The notes below the pieces were generated by a model that saw nothing but the letters and a program-made list of their open reading frames with translations, was not told where the DNA came from and searched no databases. Shown in pieces: positions 1 through 5,970 of a stretch of 8,768 nt of DNA (within the stretch, counting starts at the first letter, position 1; each line of letters opens with the position of its first letter). The position numbers and the translations under genes were made by a program. Source of the DNA: an uncultured Prevotellaceae bacterium (GTDB lineage: Bacteria; Bacteroidota; Bacteroidia; Bacteroidales; Bacteroidaceae); contig CAMWRK010000081.1 in the NCBI GenBank assembly GCA_947176655.1, positions 1-8,768 of the forward strand, given 5' to 3'.

Positions 1-420
1 ATGATTTCAGCAATGATGGTGGCCATGTCCATGGCAAATGCAGGTGTAGCTGCCCAGTCGCAAGGGCGCGGACGCGGTAATGTACGTGTGGAGCGCCGTG
101 AGCACAGCAGCAATGTGCCTCGCGCGGAACATCGCGACCGTGGCAGACGCGAGGGCAGGATGCATCGTCCGTTCAAACCGGTTGACCACAGGCGCGCCGA
201 GCATTTTGTCCCGCATGGCGGAAGGCTGGTGAGATGTGCTCCCCCACGCGTTAAACGCGGATGTTATGTCCCGGGATGGGAAGGACGCGTGCGTTACCTT
301 GGTGGCGGGAGATGGGGATATTATGTCGCTGGACACTGGAGATACTGTAACTGTTACTACAATCCTTACGAGTATTTCTGTGTGCCTGTTCCTCCACCTG
401 CTCTTCTTCCGGTATATTGA
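1..420 (+). CDS. Small basic exported protein, probably 5'-partial
   Basis: I do not recognise a named family. The open frame runs from the first base of the window to a TGA at 418-420. Residues 1-19 look like the hydrophobic and cleavage part of a signal peptide (Ala-rich, ending VAAQ), but the usual N-terminal lysines are missing, so the true start probably lies upstream of the window. The mature part is very basic: Arg/Gly/His-rich at about 20-75, then an aromatic Gly/Tyr/Trp section at about 89-125 (YVPGW, GGGRWGYYVAGHW), five cysteines (79, 88, 116, 118, 127) and a Pro-rich end. The GGRWGYYVAGHW stretch resembles WxxGxW repeats of small periplasmic proteins, which is only a weak likeness. 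An envelope location is inferred from the signal peptide. A hairpin and a promoter-like element separate it from the next gene, so it is probably its own transcription unit. Confidence 0.6.
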   Translation: MISAMMVAMSMANAGVAAQSQGRGRGNVRVERREHSSNVPRAEHRDRGRREGRMHRPFKPVDHRRAEHFVPHGGRLVRCAPPRVKRGCYVPGWEGRVRYLGGGRWGYYVAGHWRYCNCYYNPYEYFCVPVPPPALLPVY

Positions 421-447
421 CGAGAGTTATAAATCCTTAAATCCCTT

Positions 448-481
448 GGAGACGTGGCCAAAAAGCATCGGCAACGTCTCC
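448..481 (+). terminator. Hairpin after the first gene, possible weak terminator
   Basis: GGAGACGT (448-455) pairs with ACGTCTCC (474-481). After one G/A mismatch the stem continues with GCC (457-459) against GGC (470-472), leaving a 10-base loop. It lies 28 bases after the stop of the first gene and upstream of the promoter-like element of the guanylyltransferase gene. No T-run follows on either strand, so it is not a classical intrinsic terminator. It may protect a 3' end or help uncouple the two genes. Confidence 0.4.
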
Positions 482-501
482 GGGGAAATGGGAATTTATT
501 G

Positions 502-509
502 TATATTTG
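502..509 (+). promoter_or_regulatory. Bacteroidota -7 element upstream of the guanylyltransferase gene
   Basis: TATATTTG matches the primary sigma factor -7 consensus TAnnTTTG of Bacteroidota. It sits 35 bases before the ATG at 545, which implies a leader of about 30 bases. No good TTG is seen at the -33 spacing, so support rests on the -7 element and its position. Confidence 0.45.
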
Positions 510-544
510 TGCTGCAAGCATGGGTTCACATCTAAATTAACATT

Positions 545-1606
545 ATGAACAGCAAGAATTATTGTCTTATCTTGGCCGGGGGGATAGGCCAGAGATTATG
601 GCCCGTCAGCCGCAGTTCCAAGCCAAAGCAATTCCTCGATTTTTTCGGAACCGGACACACATTGCTCAGGCAGACCTACGACCGCGTGACACGTTTCATA
701 GAGCCGGACAATATCTATGTGAGTACGAACTTGCAGTATCTTCCGCTGGTGTACGAACAGTTGCCAGAGGTGGATGATATGCATATTCTGGAGGAACCGT
801 TAAGGCGCGGAACTATGGCTTCGGTTGCCTGGGGTATGGCCATGATAACGAAACGCGATGCCCGTGCCAGGGTTCTGGTTACGCCTTCCGATCATCTCAT
901 CCTCAGCGAAGAGGACTATGCCGCAGATATGCTCGAAGGATTGGATTTTGTGGACGGCCAGGGCGAGATGCTTGTTATGGGGGTCAGAGCTTCCCGACCG
1001 GAAACAGGCTATGGCTACATTCAGAAAGGCGATGAAACCGGCAGAAAAGGTGTTAGCCGCGTGAAGACATTTTCGGAGAAACCGGCCAGGGAGTTTGCTG
1101 AAATGTTTGCCCGTGACGGTGATTTTCTGTGGAATACCGGTTTACATGTCTTCCGTGCCGACGTGTTTCTGGACACAGTGTGCCGGCTGGTTCCGGAGTA
1201 TCAGATGGCCATACCACGCATGATGGCCGACGCGGAGAGTGACGACCCTCGCCTTGTGCCCGAGGTATTCCAGAATCTTCCCAACCTCGGTCTTGCCGTG
1301 GGTCTGCTGGAGCGTGCCGACAATGTCTGCGTCAAGGAGTGCGACTTCGGTTGGGCAGATCTTGGCACGTGGACCTCCATTCACGATGACCTCCCGTCCG
1401 ATGAAAACGGTAATGTTATGCTTGATACCAAGGTGTATTTGTATGATTGCACCGACAATGTCATACGACTTCCTGATGGGCGTATGGCCGTGATTAAGGG
1501 TCTTCATGATTATGTCGTGGCCGAGGAAGGCGAGATACTGATGATCTGTCCGCGCGAGGATGTCGCTACGATGCGCCGCATGCATACGGACACCAAATTC
1601 ATGTAG
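545..1606 (+). CDS. manC: Mannose-1-phosphate guanylyltransferase
   Basis: It catalyses GTP + mannose-1-phosphate to GDP-mannose + diphosphate in the cytoplasm, supplying mannose and, through GDP-mannose, fucose for capsule, LPS and glycoprotein glycans. At 353 residues it has the nucleotidyltransferase domain only, without the C-terminal isomerase (cupin) domain of the longer two-function ManC proteins. Visible motifs: the GTP-binding loop GGIGQRLWPVSR (12-23) with PKQF (27-30), TPSDHLI (113-119) with the metal-binding Asp, PETGYGYI (152-159), FSEKP (176-180), WNTG (196-199) and DFGWADLGTW (267-276). The family motif SIDYxxxE is altered here to GLAVGLLE (249-256), keeping only the Glu. The ATG at 545 is chosen because the LILAGG strand begins a few residues later, as is usual. 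It is probably transcribed alone from the element at 502-509. Its 3' end faces the HIT gene across a shared terminator. The family call is secure; the symbol follows enteric usage. Confidence 0.93.
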   Translation: MNSKNYCLILAGGIGQRLWPVSRSSKPKQFLDFFGTGHTLLRQTYDRVTRFIEPDNIYVSTNLQYLPLVYEQLPEVDDMHILEEPLRRGTMASVAWGMAMITKRDARARVLVTPSDHLILSEEDYAADMLEGLDFVDGQGEMLVMGVRASRPETGYGYIQKGDETGRKGVSRVKTFSEKPAREFAEMFARDGDFLWNTGLHVFRADVFLDTVCRLVPEYQMAIPRMMADAESDDPRLVPEVFQNLPNLGLAVGLLERADNVCVKECDFGWADLGTWTSIHDDLPSDENGNVMLDTKVYLYDCTDNVIRLPDGRMAVIKGLHDYVVAEEGEILMICPREDVATMRRMHTDTKFM

Positions 1607-1694
1607 CCGGGCAATTGTCCCGTTACAGTATCAGCATTTGGGGGTGATATGAATAAAGGAGAGCGTATTTCGTCTTGAAATAATGAAAAATAGG

Positions 1695-1729
1695 AACGCG
1701 CCGGAGGATATGTCCCTCGGCGCGTTTCT
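1695..1729. terminator. Bidirectional terminator between convergent genes
   Basis: AACGCGCCG (1695-1703) pairs with CGGCGCGTT (1718-1726), and the stem continues with AGG (1705-1707) against CCT (1715-1717) after a bulged G. On the plus strand TTTCTT follows; on the minus strand the stem is followed by CCTATTTTTC. It lies between the ends of the guanylyltransferase gene (1606) and the HIT gene (1745) and can serve both. Confidence 0.75.
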
Positions 1730-1744
1730 TATGTATCGTACTTG

Positions 1745-2134
1745 TTAGATTTCCGCCCGTATCTTGTCAGCTATTTCCCGGAATTCTTCCGGAGTAAGTT
1801 CCAAGTGCGGGTTGGTGAATCTCATGTCTGCCTCGCTTTGCATTGGCACGAGGTGTATGTGTGCGTGCGGAACCTCAAGTCCCAGAACACATTGTCCAAC
1901 CTTGACACACGGTATGGCCTTGCGTATGGCTGTAGCTACTTTCTTGGCAAAGACCTGCAGACCTGCCAGTTCCTCGTCGCTCAGGTCGAAGACGTAGTCA
2001 ACCTCGTGTTTGGGGATGACCAATGTGTGTCCTTTCTGCAGGGGATTGATGTCCAGAAAGGCAAAATGGTTTTCATCCTCGGCAATCTTGTAGCATGGTA
2101 TCTCGCCGGCCACTATGCGTGAAAATATGGTCAT
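1745..2134 (-). CDS. HIT-family nucleotide hydrolase/transferase (HINT-like)
   Basis: This 129-residue cytoplasmic protein belongs to the histidine-triad superfamily, whose members hydrolyse AMP-lysine, AMP-NH2 or dinucleotide polyphosphates; the substrate here cannot be read from sequence. The N-terminus MTIFSRIVAGEIP is typical of the HINT/PKCI branch. LDINPLQKGHTLVIPKHE (about 28-45) carries the conserved P-x-x-x-G-H-T-L-V-I-P segment, and the triad is H90-A-H92-I-H94-L at the expected place. Length is normal. The ATG at 2134 is 4 bases after the greA stop on the same strand, so it is very probably co-transcribed and translationally coupled with greA. The stretch after the triad (about 99-115) is somewhat diverged, but nothing essential is missing. 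Confidence 0.9.
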   Translation of the reverse strand: MTIFSRIVAGEIPCYKIAEDENHFAFLDINPLQKGHTLVIPKHEVDYVFDLSDEELAGLQVFAKKVATAIRKAIPCVKVGQCVLGLEVPHAHIHLVPMQSEADMRFTNPHLELTPEEFREIADKIRAEI

Positions 2135-2138
2135 GAGT

Positions 2139-2609
2139 TCAGATATTGTAGTCTATGCAGGTGATTTCCAGTTGAATCTCGCCCTGAGGTACGCGTATTG
2201 TGGCGGTGTCGCCCACTTTCTTGCCCAAAAGTCCTTGTGCTATGGGGGTCTCCACGCTGATTTTCCCTGCGCGGTGGTCTGCCTCGGTAGCACTGACGAT
2301 GGTGTATTTCATCTCCATGCCGTTCTTTGTGTTTTTCAGCCCAACGGTGGCCATAATCTGGACGGTGCTAGTGTCCATGTTGCGTGTGTCTATGATTTTG
2401 GCATCCAGTATGGTCTGCTTGAGCAATGCAATCTGTGTTTCCAGTTTGCTCTGCCATTCTTTGGCCGCATCGTATTCCGCATTCTCGCTGAGGTCACCCT
2501 TGTCCCTGGCCTCGGCTATTGCAGCACTTGCAGCGGGACGATCCACGCTCTCCATGTGCTGTAGCTTTGCTACGAGGTCATCGTAGCCTTTCTGTGACAT
2601 GTATGCCAT
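2139..2609 (-). CDS. greA: Transcription elongation factor GreA
   Basis: It binds RNA polymerase through the secondary channel and stimulates cleavage of the 3' end of backtracked RNA, rescuing stalled elongation complexes. From the ATG at 2609 it is 156 residues, the normal family length. The N-terminal coiled coil carries the tip motif GDLSENAEYDAAKE (38-51), with the acidic residues D39 and E42 expected to hold Mg2+ in the polymerase active site. The C-terminal FKBP-like domain shows TPIAQGLLGKKVGD (121-134). The open frame extends 21 codons upstream, but MAYMSQKGYDD matches the GreA N-terminus I know from Bacteroides and the upstream part (Gln/Asn-rich) is not GreA-like, so the shorter start is chosen. 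The stop lies 4 bases before the HIT gene. A promoter is predicted at 2758-2787, giving a leader of about 140 bases. Confidence 0.95.
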   Translation of the reverse strand: MAYMSQKGYDDLVAKLQHMESVDRPAASAAIAEARDKGDLSENAEYDAAKEWQSKLETQIALLKQTILDAKIIDTRNMDTSTVQIMATVGLKNTKNGMEMKYTIVSATEADHRAGKISVETPIAQGLLGKKVGDTATIRVPQGEIQLEITCIDYNI

Positions 2610-2732
2610 GTTATTATCTTTTGTTTGGTTGTTATTTTTACCTTGGTGATGTACTCTTTGTGGAGTGGGCATTCTTCCAAAGACCGCAAAATAAAAGAAT
2701 CCCAGCCGTCAGGCCAGAACCCTTCATTTGCG

Positions 2733-2748
2733 CCTGCCTTTTGGCAGG
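2733..2748 (-). promoter_or_regulatory. Hairpin at the 5' end of the predicted greA leader
   Basis: CCTGCC (2733-2738) and GGCAGG (2743-2748) form a perfect 6-bp stem. On the minus-strand transcript the loop is AAAA. With transcription starting near 2751-2754 the hairpin would lie at the very 5' end of the mRNA, a position that often slows decay. Function is inferred. Confidence 0.4.
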
Positions 2749-2757
2749 AAGGCGTTG

Positions 2758-2787
2758 CAAAGGTATAACATTAAACCGAATAAACAA
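2758..2787 (-). promoter_or_regulatory. Predicted greA-HIT promoter
   Basis: Read on the minus strand, TTG (2787-2785), a 19-base spacer and TACCTTTG (2765-2758) give both elements of the Bacteroidota primary promoter (TTG ... TAnnTTTG) at the expected spacing. It faces greA, and no other TAnnTTTG match on this strand lies nearer the gene. Confidence 0.6.
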
Positions 2788-2870
2788 TCATTAATGCCTG
2801 AAAATCTTTATTTTTGACCTTTTTTAGGTTTATTGTGTATATATATAATAAGGTATGCGGATGAATTTTG

Positions 2871-2878
2871 TACCTTTG
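2871..2878 (+). promoter_or_regulatory. Predicted pnp -7 element
   Basis: TACCTTTG matches TAnnTTTG and is identical to the element predicted for greA on the other strand. It ends 45 bases before the chosen pnp ATG, giving a leader of about 40 bases. No TTG is found at the -33 spacing; an A+T-rich tract (TATATATATAATAA) lies there instead. It also argues against the in-frame ATG at 2855, which would lie upstream of the transcription start. Confidence 0.55.
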
Positions 2879-2923
2879 TATGGAAATAGATGTTTTATAT
2901 CCATATATATAGAAAACAATAAG

Positions 2924-5203
2924 ATGAATGTAATTACTAAGACTGTGTCTCTTCCTGATGGACGTGTCATCAGCATAGAGACCGGAAAGCTTGCCAAACA
3001 AGCCGATGGTGCCGTGATGTTGCGTATGAACAACACCGTGCTCCTGGCCACTGTTTGCGGTGCCAAGGATGCAGTTCCCGGCACAGATTTTATGCCTTTG
3101 CAGGTAGAGTATCGCGAAAAGTACAGTGCTGCCGGTCGTTTCCCCGGTGGATTTACCAAACGCGAGGGCAAGGCCAATGACGATGAGATTCTGACTTGTC
3201 GTCTTGTGGATCGTGCCCTGCGTCCGCTGTTCCCCTCCGACTATCATGCCGAGGTTTATGTGAACGTTATCCTGTTTTCTGCCGACGGTGTAGACATGCC
3301 GGATGCATTGGCCGGTTTTGCCGCCAGTGCCGCCCTGTGTTGCAGCGATATTCCTTTCGAGGGACCCATCAGCGAGGTGCGTGTCGCACGTGTGGCCGGC
3401 GAATACGTTATCAACCCGACCTTTGCTCAGTTGGAGAAAGCCGATATGGATCTGATGGTGGGAGCCACCGAGGAGAATATCATGATGGTAGAGGGCGAGA
3501 TGAAGGAGGTCAGCGAACAGGATTTGCTGGGTGCTCTGAAAGCTGCTCATGAGGCTATCAAGCCCATGTGCCGTTTGCAGAAGGAACTCGCTCGCGAGTT
3601 GGGTACCGATGTGAAGCGCGAATACTGTCACGAGGTTAACGATGAAGAGTTGCGTGAGCAGGTTAAGGCAACTTGTTATCAGCCCGCCTATGATGTTACC
3701 AAGCAGGCTCTGGAGAAGCATGCCCGTGCAGAGGCTTTCGAGAAGATTCGCGAGGACTTTAAGTTGCAGTATGCTGCTGCACACACAGAACTGACCGACG
3801 ACGAATTGGCCGAGAAGAATGCTTTGGTCGACCGTTACTATCACGATGTGGAAAAGGATGCCATGCGCCGATGCATATTGGACGAGGGTATCCGTCTGGA
3901 CGGTCGTAAGACCACGGACATACGTCCCATCTGGTGTGAGGTAAGCCCTCTGCCAATGCCTCACGGCAGTGCCATATTCACCCGTGGCGAGACCCAGTCT
4001 CTGAGTACTACCACTCTGGGTACCAAGATGGATGAGAAGATGGTTGACAATGTGCTTGACAAGAGCTATATGCGTTTCCTCCTGCACTATAACTTCCCGC
4101 CGTTCTCCACTGGCGAGGCTAAGGCACAGCGTGGCATAGGGCGTCGTGAGATAGGTCACGGCCATCTGGCATGGCGCGGTCTCAAGGGACAGATTCCTGC
4201 CGACTACCCCTATACCATACGTGTGGTGAGCGACATTCTGGAGAGCAACGGATCCAGCTCTATGGCAACGGTATGTGCCGGCTGCCTGTCGCTGATGGAT
4301 GCCGGTGTGCCTATGAAGGCTCCCGTAAGCGGTATTGCCATGGGACTTATCAAGAACCCGGGTGAAGACAAGTATGCCGTCCTGTCGGACATTCTCGGTG
4401 ACGAGGATCATCTGGGCGATATGGACTTCAAGACAACTGGTACGCCAAACGGCCTGACGGCAACGCAGATGGACATCAAGTGCGACGGTCTGTCGTATGA
4501 GATTCTGGAGAAGGCTCTGATGCAGGCCAAGGCCGGTCGTGAACACATTCTGGCCGAGATGCTCAAGACGCTGCCCGCATCGCGTCCCGAACTCAAGCCC
4601 CATGTTCCACGCATTGAGCAGCTTATCATTCCCAAAGAGTTCATCGGTGCTGTCATTGGCCCTGGCGGTAAGATTATCCAGGGTATGCAGGAAGATACAG
4701 GTGCTGTCATTACCATTGATGAGGTGGATGGCGTAGGCAAGGTTCAGGTGTCCGGTTCAAGCAAAGCCGTTATTGATGCAGCCATGAGCAAGATTAAGGC
4801 TATTGTTGCCGTGCCCGAGATAGGCGAGGTATATGAAGGCACAGTGCGCTCCGTTATGCCTTATGGCTGTTTCGTCGAGTTCATGCCGGGCAAGGACGGT
4901 CTGTTGCACATCAGCGAAATAGACTGGAAGCGACTGGAGACAGTAGAGGAGGCTGGTATCAAGGAGGGTGACAAGCTTCAGGTCAAGCTCTTGGAAATAG
5001 ATCCGAAGACTGGTAAGTTCAAACTTTCCCGTCGTGTGCTGATAGAGAAGCCAGAGGGATATGTTGAGCGTGAGCGTCGTCCCCGTCCCGAGCGTCCTGT
5101 GCGTGGCGAGCGTCCCATGCGCGGCGAGAGAGGGGAACGTGGTGAGCGTCGTCCCCGTCCGCAGTTCCCTGCCAACGAGTCAGGGGAGAGTGCAGCAGAG
5201 TAA
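2924..5203 (+). CDS. pnp: Polyribonucleotide nucleotidyltransferase (PNPase)
   Basis: It degrades RNA 3' to 5' by phosphorolysis, releasing nucleoside diphosphates, and can also add tails; it acts as a homotrimer in the cytoplasm. From the ATG at 2924 it is 759 residues. Order of domains: first RNase PH domain with GRFPGGFTKREGK, an all-helical linker (about 220-300), second RNase PH domain with SNGSSSM (441-447, phosphate site) and GDEDHLGDMDFK, whose D495, D501 and K503 match the catalytic E. coli D486, D492 and K494. Then a KH domain with GPGG (579-582), an S1 domain (about 634-705), and a basic tail (from about 713) with RGE and ERRPRP repeats. The frame is open from 2855, but the added 23 residues lie upstream of the predicted transcription start, and MNVITKTVSLPDGR fits the family N-terminus. 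A strong terminator lies 96 bases downstream. It is probably monocistronic. Confidence 0.96.
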   Translation: MNVITKTVSLPDGRVISIETGKLAKQADGAVMLRMNNTVLLATVCGAKDAVPGTDFMPLQVEYREKYSAAGRFPGGFTKREGKANDDEILTCRLVDRALRPLFPSDYHAEVYVNVILFSADGVDMPDALAGFAASAALCCSDIPFEGPISEVRVARVAGEYVINPTFAQLEKADMDLMVGATEENIMMVEGEMKEVSEQDLLGALKAAHEAIKPMCRLQKELARELGTDVKREYCHEVNDEELREQVKATCYQPAYDVTKQALEKHARAEAFEKIREDFKLQYAAAHTELTDDELAEKNALVDRYYHDVEKDAMRRCILDEGIRLDGRKTTDIRPIWCEVSPLPMPHGSAIFTRGETQSLSTTTLGTKMDEKMVDNVLDKSYMRFLLHYNFPPFSTGEAKAQRGIGRREIGHGHLAWRGLKGQIPADYPYTIRVVSDILESNGSSSMATVCAGCLSLMDAGVPMKAPVSGIAMGLIKNPGEDKYAVLSDILGDEDHLGDMDFKTTGTPNGLTATQMDIKCDGLSYEILEKALMQAKAGREHILAEMLKTLPASRPELKPHVPRIEQLIIPKEFIGAVIGPGGKIIQGMQEDTGAVITIDEVDGVGKVQVSGSSKAVIDAAMSKIKAIVAVPEIGEVYEGTVRSVMPYGCFVEFMPGKDGLLHISEIDWKRLETVEEAGIKEGDKLQVKLLEIDPKTGKFKLSRRVLIEKPEGYVERERRPRPERPVRGERPMRGERGERGERRPRPQFPANESGESAAE
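5070..5160 (+). repeat. Direct repeat in the pnp tail
   Basis: A 19-base sequence, GTGAGCGTCGTCCCCGTCC, occurs at 5070-5088 and again at 5142-5160. The period is 72 bases, exactly 24 codons, so both copies encode ERRPRP in frame. Between them are VRGERPMRGERGERGER repeats. This is internal duplication in a low-complexity RNA-binding tail, and a place where copy number could change by recombination. Confidence 0.8.
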
Positions 5204-5298
5204 TCGAGAGAGAGTGCAGTGCCGCTGCCCCGTCTCGCGCCTCCGCCTGTCCATGGTGGCGGGGCGTTGTGCATGGCAGATGCACATAATCCATCAAG

Positions 5299-5332
5299 GA
5301 GTCGTGTCGAAACGGGCGCGGCTCTTTTTTTT
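5299..5332 (+). terminator. Intrinsic terminator of pnp
   Basis: GAGTCGTGTC (5299-5308) pairs along its whole length with GGCGCGGCTC as a 10-bp stem with G-T wobbles (5315-5324), around a GAAACG loop, and is followed by eight T residues (5325-5332). The stem can extend further by A-T pairs. It lies 96 bases after the pnp stop. Confidence 0.9.
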
Positions 5333-5544
5333 GTAGGCCGTGGAGGCTGTCGTCGGATGACGGTTGCAGGGGTGGCAGGTTCAGGGCTCTAATGGTTACA
5401 TATATTCGTCTGGAGTGGACTATAGCATTATTTGTTCGACATAAGTAATACGTGAGCCTTAATACACAGGAAGATAACAGACCATTCCACACTTTTTTGT
5501 GTTTCTATTAGAATTACGGCAGACTATAAAATATGTAAAATCAT

Positions 5545-5585
5545 AACAAGTCTCGGCGGTAAAACATATACCGTCAAGACTTGTT
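5545..5585 (-). terminator. Long hairpin after the minus-strand mini-operon
   Basis: AACAAGTCT (5545-5553) pairs with AGACTTGTT (5577-5585); after one C/A mismatch, GGCGGTA (5555-5561) pairs with TACCGTC (5569-5575), leaving a 7-base loop. It lies 37 bases beyond the last stop codon of the minus-strand cassette. On that strand the stem is followed by ATGATTTTACATATTTT, a loose T-rich tract. It is probably the cassette's terminator or 3'-end stabiliser. Confidence 0.6.
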
Positions 5586-5622
5586 CTTAGTAAAAAAAAC
5601 AACTAGTTAACGTCCTGCATAA

Positions 5623-5967
5623 TTACCAATAGTAGACACTGGCACAATAATCATATTGTCCGCGTGCATCATCACTATAACCATTATAAGGATTTCGTAC
5701 TACACTATATGTCATAGTAAGATTCTTGCCATTCCTCTTTTCTACAGCACGGAGTTCCATACTATTTATGTCAAACTCCGCTTGTAGACTTTATTTTGAT
5801 GCGGCACCATTTCGTCCAACCATTGTTATTTTATAAACAGTTATGGATTTGAAAGCTGATGCGTATTTATATGAACCCATGTGTCGTTCCATTTTGGACG
5901 TCACGGCAAATGACATCATAGATAGTATTGCTATTGTAGTAACCGCATATAAAATGATCTTTTTCAT
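5623..5967 (-). pseudogene. Small exported protein gene with an in-frame TAA
   Basis: I do not recognise this family. From ATG at 5967 the frame encodes a clear signal peptide (MKKIILYAVTTIAILSMM, then SFA) and about 35 mature residues, then meets TAA at 5793-5791 (codon 59). The same frame continues without further stops for 55 codons to TAA at 5625-5623, ending in YDYCASVYYW. Both halves read like one beta-rich secreted domain (GSYKYASAFKSITVYKITMVG before, AEFDINSMELRAVEKRNGK after), so the simplest reading is a gene of 114 codons with one nonsense mutation. Alternatives are a true 58-residue protein, re-initiation at the ATG at 5760 (a 45-residue product without signal peptide), or stop readthrough. 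The ATG lies 3 bases after the stop of the upstream gene, so translation is probably coupled. Composition is A+T-rich like the two upstream genes. Confidence 0.6.
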
Positions 5968-5970
5968 AGT

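Larger units (their letters stand above)
2610..2923. other. Divergent greA/pnp intergenic region
   Basis: 314 bases with no gene. It holds a minus-strand promoter for greA, a plus-strand -7 element for pnp, a small hairpin at the start of the predicted greA leader, and an A+T-rich stretch (about 2800-2850) upstream of the pnp element. A second TAnnTTTG match on the plus strand (TATTTTTG, 2809-2816) could be an alternative pnp promoter. The long open frames crossing this region start upstream of these promoters and are not supported. Confidence 0.7.
5204..5622. other. Gene-free region downstream of pnp
   Basis: About 420 bases without a supported gene. It contains a G+C-rich stem (5238-5247 with 5258-5266, one bulged T, no T-run), the pnp terminator at 5299-5332, and a long hairpin at 5545-5585. 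Between 5333 and 5544 I see only minor inverted repeats (for example CGTC-GGAT-GACG near 5352) and no convincing promoter, RNA gene or coding frame. Composition changes from G+C-rich to A+T-rich around 5390, which may mark the left edge of the accessory segment. Confidence 0.6.

Noticed and set aside
236..535. 99-codon plus-strand frame overlapping the first gene
   Set aside because: It overlaps an exported-protein frame with clear composition, and crosses the intergenic hairpin and the -7 element.
2610..2672. Upstream extension of greA by 21 codons
   Set aside because: The Gln/Asn-rich stretch is not part of GreA, and the ATG at 2609 gives the normal length and N-terminus.
2855..2923. Upstream extension of pnp by 23 codons
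   Set aside because: It begins before the predicted transcription start and its sequence is unlike PNPase N-termini; the ATG at 2924 fits.
2771..4603. 610-codon open frame on the minus strand
   Set aside because: It is antisense to pnp, whose family motifs are unambiguous. The frame stays open because of pnp codon bias, and its translation (His, Gln, Leu-rich) resembles no family.
5019..5492. 157-codon minus-strand frame over the pnp 3' end and terminator
   Set aside because: It is a shadow of the Arg-rich pnp tail and runs through the terminator; the translation is low-complexity.
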